Notes under the pieces: generated by a model | Told to the model about the DNA's origin: nothing | Seen by the model: the letters and a program-made list of their open reading frames with translations, nothing else | The model's database searches: none | Made by a program: the position numbers and the translations under genes | Part shown: positions 35,426 to 40,067 of the stretch, piece after piece | Layout: each line of letters begins with the position of its first letter | Numbering within the stretch: the stretch's first letter is position 1 | Assembly: GCA_018399495.1 (NCBI GenBank) | Contig: JAGYOG010000024.1 | Location: forward strand, 1-40,067 | Source of the DNA: Sphaerochaeta sp. | GTDB lineage: Bacteria > Spirochaetota > Spirochaetia > Sphaerochaetales > Sphaerochaetaceae | Reading direction: 5' to 3' | Length of the DNA stretch: 40,067 nucleotides

Positions 35426-36769
35426 CTAGTAATTGAGGTCGGATGCCTCAAGCATCTTCTCAAACAACTCTCTGGCCTTATCCCTGCTCAAGTTCATCAG
35501 TGGATCACTGAGGAACGCAGAGAAGAGCAACTCATCATCCATGTTCCAGATTGCTTCAAGGGTCATCTCCTGTACATCACTCACCTGCTTGATCAAATTC
35601 TGGATTGCAAGTGGGGGGTCACTGGCAACAATCGGACGGATGGAATCTTCACTCAACACACCATTGCTCTCAACAATCCTGCCCTTGGGAAGGTAACTGA
35701 TCTGCCCTTCATTGGGACGATTGATGTTGGTGACCATGGTCTTATCCCCCATCAGGCAACGCATAATATCCACACCTTCCTCGTCAGTGAGCTCTGCCTT
35801 CAGATCCTCATCCTTGAATACGCGCTCACGCTTCTCTTTCGCTGTGCGTTCTCTCCAGGAGTAGGGAGTTCTGATTACCCCATAGGTATGCAGGTTTTCA
35901 TCACTGGTGAGGAACCAGGGAACGAATTCAGCAAGATGTCGGTCGCCAGCTGCCCCAAGAGAGCCGAAGTCGCGTAGGAAACTGAGCGCAATCTTCTGGT
36001 CACAGTCGAACCATTTCTCTTCCTCCAAGCGCTTCTTTGCAACAGCAGTTCCATCACTGAAGGTAGAACTATCCTGAACGAGCTCAAGGAGACGGGGGAT
36101 CAGGTCATGGGTCTTCCAATAAGCCTTGGTCACAAAGGTGAAGTGATTCACCCCGGTAAGATCAATCTTGATCTCCCTTCTATCGGGAACCGACACATCA
36201 AACCACTTACTCACCTTCTCAGCAAGGAAGTTCTGGGTGTGGAACACTTCATGGCAGCACCCCAGTGCCTTGATATCGGGGAATGCCTTATAGAGCGCTG
36301 CAGTACAGAGCGTCATGGGATTGGTGTAGTTGATAACCCAGGCATCGGGACAGTATTGCTTCACCTGCTCGGCGATCTCAAAGAACAAGGGTACAGCCCG
36401 TCTAGCCCGCATAATTCCACCAGGGCCTGTGGTATCCCCTACTGACTGGAGAATTCCGTACTCCTCAGGAAGTACCAGATCGCCATAACGGCACTCGGTC
36501 TTTCCGGGTTCTATGGAGATGATTACCAGGTCACAACCGGTAAGCGCTTTTCCAATCTCATCCTCTGCGATGACGCGGAAACGTCCTTCACTGTTGTTTA
36601 CCTTGAATACATTTTCTGCAACTGCCACGTTGTTGTGCGCAGCTTCCTTATCAATATCGTACAGAACCAAGGTACCGTGGGTCATGGTGTTGTACGCAAG
36701 ATCTTTCATGAACTGAATGGCCCAAAGGCGACCGCCGCCTCCAATAATACAGATACGAGTCTCTTTCAT
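35426..36769 (-). CDS. GH4 alpha-galacturonidase/alpha-glucuronidase (CHEV subgroup)
   Basis: Family GH4 glycosidases use NAD+ and Mn2+ and a redox mechanism. The dinucleotide motif IIGGGGRLWAIQF begins at residue 8, YTNPMT and the metal-site motif CCHEVFHTQ near residues 165-180 follow, then GVNHFTFV. The C-H-E-V form of the motif marks the LplD/Agu4B subgroup, acting on alpha-galacturonides or alpha-glucuronides, in contrast to CHSV glucosidases and CDxP/CNVP phospho-enzymes. At 447 residues it is full-length. The start has GGAGGA seven bases upstream. It is divergent from the YesN-like gene, which probably controls it. Confidence 0.88.
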   Translation of the reverse strand: MKETRICIIGGGGRLWAIQFMKDLAYNTMTHGTLVLYDIDKEAAHNNVAVAENVFKVNNSEGRFRVIAEDEIGKALTGCDLVIISIEPGKTECRYGDLVLPEEYGILQSVGDTTGPGGIMRARRAVPLFFEIAEQVKQYCPDAWVINYTNPMTLCTAALYKAFPDIKALGCCHEVFHTQNFLAEKVSKWFDVSVPDRREIKIDLTGVNHFTFVTKAYWKTHDLIPRLLELVQDSSTFSDGTAVAKKRLEEEKWFDCDQKIALSFLRDFGSLGAAGDRHLAEFVPWFLTSDENLHTYGVIRTPYSWRERTAKEKRERVFKDEDLKAELTDEEGVDIMRCLMGDKTMVTNINRPNEGQISYLPKGRIVESNGVLSEDSIRPIVASDPPLAIQNLIKQVSDVQEMTLEAIWNMDDELLFSAFLSDPLMNLSRDKARELFEKMLEASDLNY

Positions 36770-36890
36770 CCGATTCCTCCTCTCAGTACTCTTATTCTCC
36801 CTATCATAGTAGCAGATAAACAGCCCATTTACCTTGACATTGGGTATCTTTTTTTGACATTTCTCCCTAAATGGTGTACTACCTTAGAGC
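36770..36890. promoter_or_regulatory. Divergent promoter region between the GH4 and YesN-like genes
   Basis: This 121-bp gap must drive both divergent units. Two TTGACA hexamers occur on the plus strand (36834-36839 and 36854-36859), the second 17 bp before a poor TACTAC. A -10 of good quality is missing, as is usual for an activator-dependent promoter. Direct repeats for an AraC-type regulator were not clear. Confidence 0.4.
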
Positions 36891-37628
36891 ATGTATACCT
36901 TGGTAATTGTTGACGACGAAACAGAACTTCTGGAAGGACTTACCCACTATTTTCCCTGGGAATCGATAGGATTCTCGGTAATAGGATCCTTCACTGATGC
37001 AAGAAGTGCTCTCGCATTTTGCAAGGATCATCACCCTGATGTACTCCTTAGTGACATACGGATGCCCTTCATGAGTGGACTGCAGCTGATCAAGGAACTC
37101 AAGCAACTATCCTCTGCACCCCAGTTTTGCATCATGAGTGCCTACGACGACTTCAGCTATGCGAAAGAGGCCATCGGGTATGGTGTCCTGGAGTATTTGG
37201 TAAAACCTTCCTCATTCGAAGAGATCAAACATACCTTTGAGAAAATCCGGCATGTATTGGATGGCTCAGCGCCTGCTCCAGTTACTACATCCTCCTTTAC
37301 ACCTTCCAACCCCTTGGTCACAAAAACCCTGGCAATCATAGAAAAGAAACTCAGTAGCTGCACATTGCAGAACATTGCTTCAGAGCTTGGAGTGACTACG
37401 AGTTATTTGAGTAGGTTGTTCAAGGAAGAAACTACCCAGAATTTCCAGGAGTATCTCTTGAGCCATAAGATGGAAGTTGCAAAACAGATGCTTACCAGCA
37501 AAGTAGGCTACAGAAACAAGGAGATTGCGGAAGCCTTGGGGTATCAAGATACCCAGAACTTCTGCAGGACCTTCCGTAAGTACTGGGGCACCAGTCCCCA
37601 ACAGCTGAAGAAGGAACAGGGCTTATGA
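36891..37628 (+). CDS. YesN-like AraC-type response regulator
   Basis: The receiver domain has D8, D9, phospho-acceptor D55 (LLSDIRMP) and K in YLVKPSS. A short linker leads to two AraC helix-turn-helix units with LQNIASELGVTTSYLSRLFK and NKEIAEALGYQDTQNFCRTF. At 245 residues it is shorter than typical YesN (360-500). The stop overlaps the kinase start (ATGA), the normal coupling of such pairs. By position it should activate the GH4-isomerase operon and perhaps the transporter. Confidence 0.92.
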   Translation: MYTLVIVDDETELLEGLTHYFPWESIGFSVIGSFTDARSALAFCKDHHPDVLLSDIRMPFMSGLQLIKELKQLSSAPQFCIMSAYDDFSYAKEAIGYGVLEYLVKPSSFEEIKHTFEKIRHVLDGSAPAPVTTSSFTPSNPLVTKTLAIIEKKLSSCTLQNIASELGVTTSYLSRLFKEETTQNFQEYLLSHKMEVAKQMLTSKVGYRNKEIAEALGYQDTQNFCRTFRKYWGTSPQQLKKEQGL

Positions 37629-39298
37629 ACAAACGTATCATCCGCATCTTCTTCCGTCATAGTCTCCCCTTGGTTATTGTAGCGCTCCTGTTGGGTGGTG
37701 GGGCAACTTTGCTGACCCAGAATTTCATCAGGAGCAACTCCATCAGACAGGCAAACCAAAAGCTTGATGAGGTACAGGCCTACTACGATGTCATCCTTGA
37801 TGAGATGGACAGCCTCTCGCTGATGTTCAGCACCAATCCTGAGATGATGATTCGTCTCCAGCGCGTTCTCAGCGGAGGAAAAACTCTCAATTTGGACAAC
37901 TATCGTGAGTTCCGCCTGATCCGCTCCTTCCTTGCAGCCCCTGCCAATGCAAGGCCCTACATCCATGACATCTATGTCTATCTGGACAACCCACAGCAAC
38001 TGGTCCTCTCCAGTGACCTTGCTTTTACGGCCATTGGCTATATGGAGGATTCCTCCTGGTATCAGACCTACAAGGAACTTCCTCCAGAAAACCAAAGCTA
38101 TTCAGAGCGGGTTACCCTCAAGGAAGGAACCCCGATAGAACAACCTATCATTCGCATCCTGAGGCCCATCACAAACCCGGTCAATGAACGTACAGGCGTC
38201 ATCGTCCTGGACATCAAGGAACAATCGCTTTCAGGGGCCTACCGGTTCCAAGCGGGAGAAATACTCACGGTTCATAACCGCGATGGGCAGCTGCTCTTTT
38301 CCAATCCAAGCAATCATGCGGTATATGACGAAGAAGACATGTACTACTTCCAAGCCTTCTCTGGGAAGTATGGGTGGGAATACACCCTTGGCATGTATGA
38401 GCCAATGCTCTACCGTCTCTCCACAACCTTGCTCTACTATACCATCACCCTCACAGTCATAGCCCTACTGCTCGGGCTCTACCTTACACACAGAACCAAC
38501 CGACAGGAGCGCAAATTCCTTGCCAATATCATGCATCAGCTCAGCCAAGTCGGAGATGCCGACTTCACTAAAGAACATCCAGAAAAGTATCGGAACATCT
38601 TTGATTACCTGAACCACCATGTCATCAGGACCTTCCTCGAACAGGACTACCTCAGGTGGCAGACAGAGGCAATGGAATACCGTGCCCTGCAGATGCAGAT
38701 CAATCCCCATTTTCTATTCAACACCTTGGATACCATCAACTGGAAGGCAGTAAAACTTGCCTCCGGTGAAAACGATGTTTCCACCATGATCCAACTCCTC
38801 TCAAAACTGCTCAAATACTCTCTACAGGTAGACGACTTCTTTGGGGTCCCCCTTTCCAAGGAACTTGAACAGACTGAATACTATATTCAGTTGCAACATA
38901 TCCGATTCAAACAGGCTTTCACCTGCGAGAAGGATATCGATCCTTCACTCCTTGATGTCCGTGTGCCCGCAATGCTGCTGCAGCCAATCCTGGAAAATGC
39001 ATTCAACCATGGGTTCCGGGAGGACGAGCCCCTTCATATCACCATCAGTGCAACGCAGGTGGAAGACAGGATGCAGATTGTAGTTGCCAATGACGGAAAG
39101 AGCATGAGCCAGGAGGAGGTTGATGCGATCAACCAAAGCAAAGCAGATGTACTGAAGAAAAAAAGTTCCCTTGGGCTTCTGAACATCAATAAGCGTCTGA
39201 TGCTCTTTACCCAAGGGAAATCCCCGATTGTCATTGCAAGTAAGGAGGATGCCGGGGTTACGGTTACCCTGTATCTCCCACTCAGAAGAGAGGGATGA
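37625..39298 (+). CDS. YesM-like sensor histidine kinase
   Basis: A 557-residue membrane kinase has one N-terminal helix (about 13-33), an extracellular sensor region of roughly 250 residues, and a second helix near 275-298. The cytoplasmic part has the His_kinase motif MQINPHFLFNTLDTINW with H362 as phospho-site, and a HATPase with LQPILENAFNHG and SLGLLNINKRL. Such kinases pair with AraC-type regulators to sense extracellular sugars through binding proteins. The stop abuts the stop codon of the convergent permease gene without a gap. Confidence 0.92.
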   Translation: MNKRIIRIFFRHSLPLVIVALLLGGGATLLTQNFIRSNSIRQANQKLDEVQAYYDVILDEMDSLSLMFSTNPEMMIRLQRVLSGGKTLNLDNYREFRLIRSFLAAPANARPYIHDIYVYLDNPQQLVLSSDLAFTAIGYMEDSSWYQTYKELPPENQSYSERVTLKEGTPIEQPIIRILRPITNPVNERTGVIVLDIKEQSLSGAYRFQAGEILTVHNRDGQLLFSNPSNHAVYDEEDMYYFQAFSGKYGWEYTLGMYEPMLYRLSTTLLYYTITLTVIALLLGLYLTHRTNRQERKFLANIMHQLSQVGDADFTKEHPEKYRNIFDYLNHHVIRTFLEQDYLRWQTEAMEYRALQMQINPHFLFNTLDTINWKAVKLASGENDVSTMIQLLSKLLKYSLQVDDFFGVPLSKELEQTEYYIQLQHIRFKQAFTCEKDIDPSLLDVRVPAMLLQPILENAFNHGFREDEPLHITISATQVEDRMQIVVANDGKSMSQEEVDAINQSKADVLKKKSSLGLLNINKRLMLFTQGKSPIVIASKEDAGVTVTLYLPLRREG

Positions 39299-40067
39299 TC
39301 AGGTCTTCATTCCAGTGGTAGCAATTCCCTCAACAAAGTACTTCTGTGCAGCGAAGAAGAGAATCACTGGAGGGAGGATGGAGATTAGACTCATAGCCAT
39401 GATCTGGTTCCAATCAAACTCAGTTGAGATGTCCATCGTCATTCGCAGTCCCAACGCCACAGGATACTTGGCCACACTACTGATATAGATCAATACATTG
39501 AAAAAGTCATTCCACGTCCAGACAAACTGAAATACGATGACTGAGAAAATGGCTGACTTGCAAAGTGGCAACAGCAAATCCTTGAGGATGACAAAGCTGT
39601 TGCATCCGTCCAATTTGCCTGACTCATCAATCTCTATGGGCAAGCCTCTGAAGAACTGGACCATCATGAAATTAAAGAAGGGAAAGCTTCCAAGCATTGC
39701 AGGTACAATGAATGGGAGATAGGTATCGAGCCATCCAAGCTTCTTGAAGAAGATATAGCGAGGGATGATGATAACCGTTGCAGGGAGCATCAGGGTGGCA
39801 ATCATGATGAAGAACAAGAGCTTTTTCAACGGAAAGTTGAACCTTGCAAAGCCATACCCAACCAAGGTTGCACTGATAACGGTGAAAATTACCGTAGGAA
39901 TCACCATCAAGAAGGTATTGTACAGGAATGTTGAGAACCCATACTGGCCCGTTCCCGTCCAGCCGGCGGCAAAGGCACCGAAGACAGGGTTCTTGGGGAG
40001 CAATCCAATGGTTCCAAACATCTCTTCATTGGTCTTGAACGCTGCCCCGATCATCCAGAGCAACGGA
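39299..40067 (-). CDS. Carbohydrate ABC transporter permease, MalG/LplC type (5' partial)
   Basis: The gene enters from the right end of the window; 256 codons including the stop are present of about 290. There are five to six transmembrane helices. The EAA loop that contacts the ATPase reads EIDESGKLDGCNSFVILKDLL with LPL after it. The preceding LLWMIGAAFKT is the usual MalG N-terminus, so only about 20-35 residues are missing. It should import oligosaccharides, here presumably uronides, with a second permease and a binding protein outside the window. Confidence 0.9.
   Translation of the reverse strand, partial: PLLWMIGAAFKTNEEMFGTIGLLPKNPVFGAFAAGWTGTGQYGFSTFLYNTFLMVIPTVIFTVISATLVGYGFARFNFPLKKLLFFIMIATLMLPATVIIIPRYIFFKKLGWLDTYLPFIVPAMLGSFPFFNFMMVQFFRGLPIEIDESGKLDGCNSFVILKDLLLPLCKSAIFSVIVFQFVWTWNDFFNVLIYISSVAKYPVALGLRMTMDISTEFDWNQIMAMSLISILPPVILFFAAQKYFVEGIATTGMKT

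Noticed and set aside
1-40067. tRNA, rRNA or CRISPR loci
   Set aside because: No cloverleaf-like sequence, rRNA-like block or regularly spaced repeat was recognised by eye; a covariance search could still find a missed small RNA.

Overview
The window looks like chromosome from a free-living, anaerobic, sugar-using spirochaete of the Sphaerochaeta type. This is inferred from gene content and from intact genes near mid GC content, not from a marker gene. Suggestive genes are a molybdenum hydroxylase, sucrose phosphorylase, a rubrerythrin-like protein, a YesM/YesN pair beside a GH4 uronidase, a cyanobacterial-style RRM protein and many multidomain signalling proteins. No rRNA, tRNA or CRISPR array was found.

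Region 1 (1-8591) is ordinary core. It holds a three-gene xanthine dehydrogenase-type operon (5' end outside the window), trmO on the minus strand, a ketopantoate reductase-family gene, a small RRM RNA-binding protein with its own terminator, and a sucrose phosphorylase-LacI repressor operon. A near-perfect 22-bp operator overlaps the operon's -35 box.

Region 2 (8588-13332) is a signalling cluster. A 1040-residue membrane histidine kinase ends in a GNAT-type acyltransferase domain. It is divergent from an ICMT-like membrane methyltransferase and an HD-GYP response regulator.

Region 3 (13384-29530) is accessory and heavily decayed. Intact genes are a 34-codon ORF with a strong ribosome binding site, a macro-HTH protein, a hypothetical minus-strand gene and a 658-residue DUF2779 nuclease-exonuclease. 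Around them are relics: two partial copies of a macro/VWA/ATPase unit, a MarR regulator with a methyltransferase, an IS256-family transposase end, an AAA+ (DUF4143-type) ATPase, HipB-HipA, a membrane protein, an HTH/MazG-like/DUF2075 cassette, and DUF488 with its usual partner. Most carry several frameshifts or stops. This resembles the graveyard of a defence and toxin-antitoxin island.

Region 4 (29566-34724) has an intact HNH endonuclease, a rubrerythrin-like protein, a receiver-PAS-PAS-GGDEF-EAL protein, and a dicarboxylate/amino-acid symporter gene that has lost about 100 internal codons and its frame.

Region 5 (34868-40067) is a uronide-use locus resembling Bacillus lpl/yes. It contains a CHEV-type GH4 alpha-uronidase, a D-lyxose isomerase-family cupin, a YesN-like regulator, a YesM-like kinase, and the 3' part of a MalG/LplC-type permease.

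The observations most worth following are the kinase-acyltransferase fusion with its divergent partners, the duplicated macro/VWA/ATPase unit with its small upstream ORF, and the HTH-MazG-DUF2075 cassette visible only as pseudogenes.
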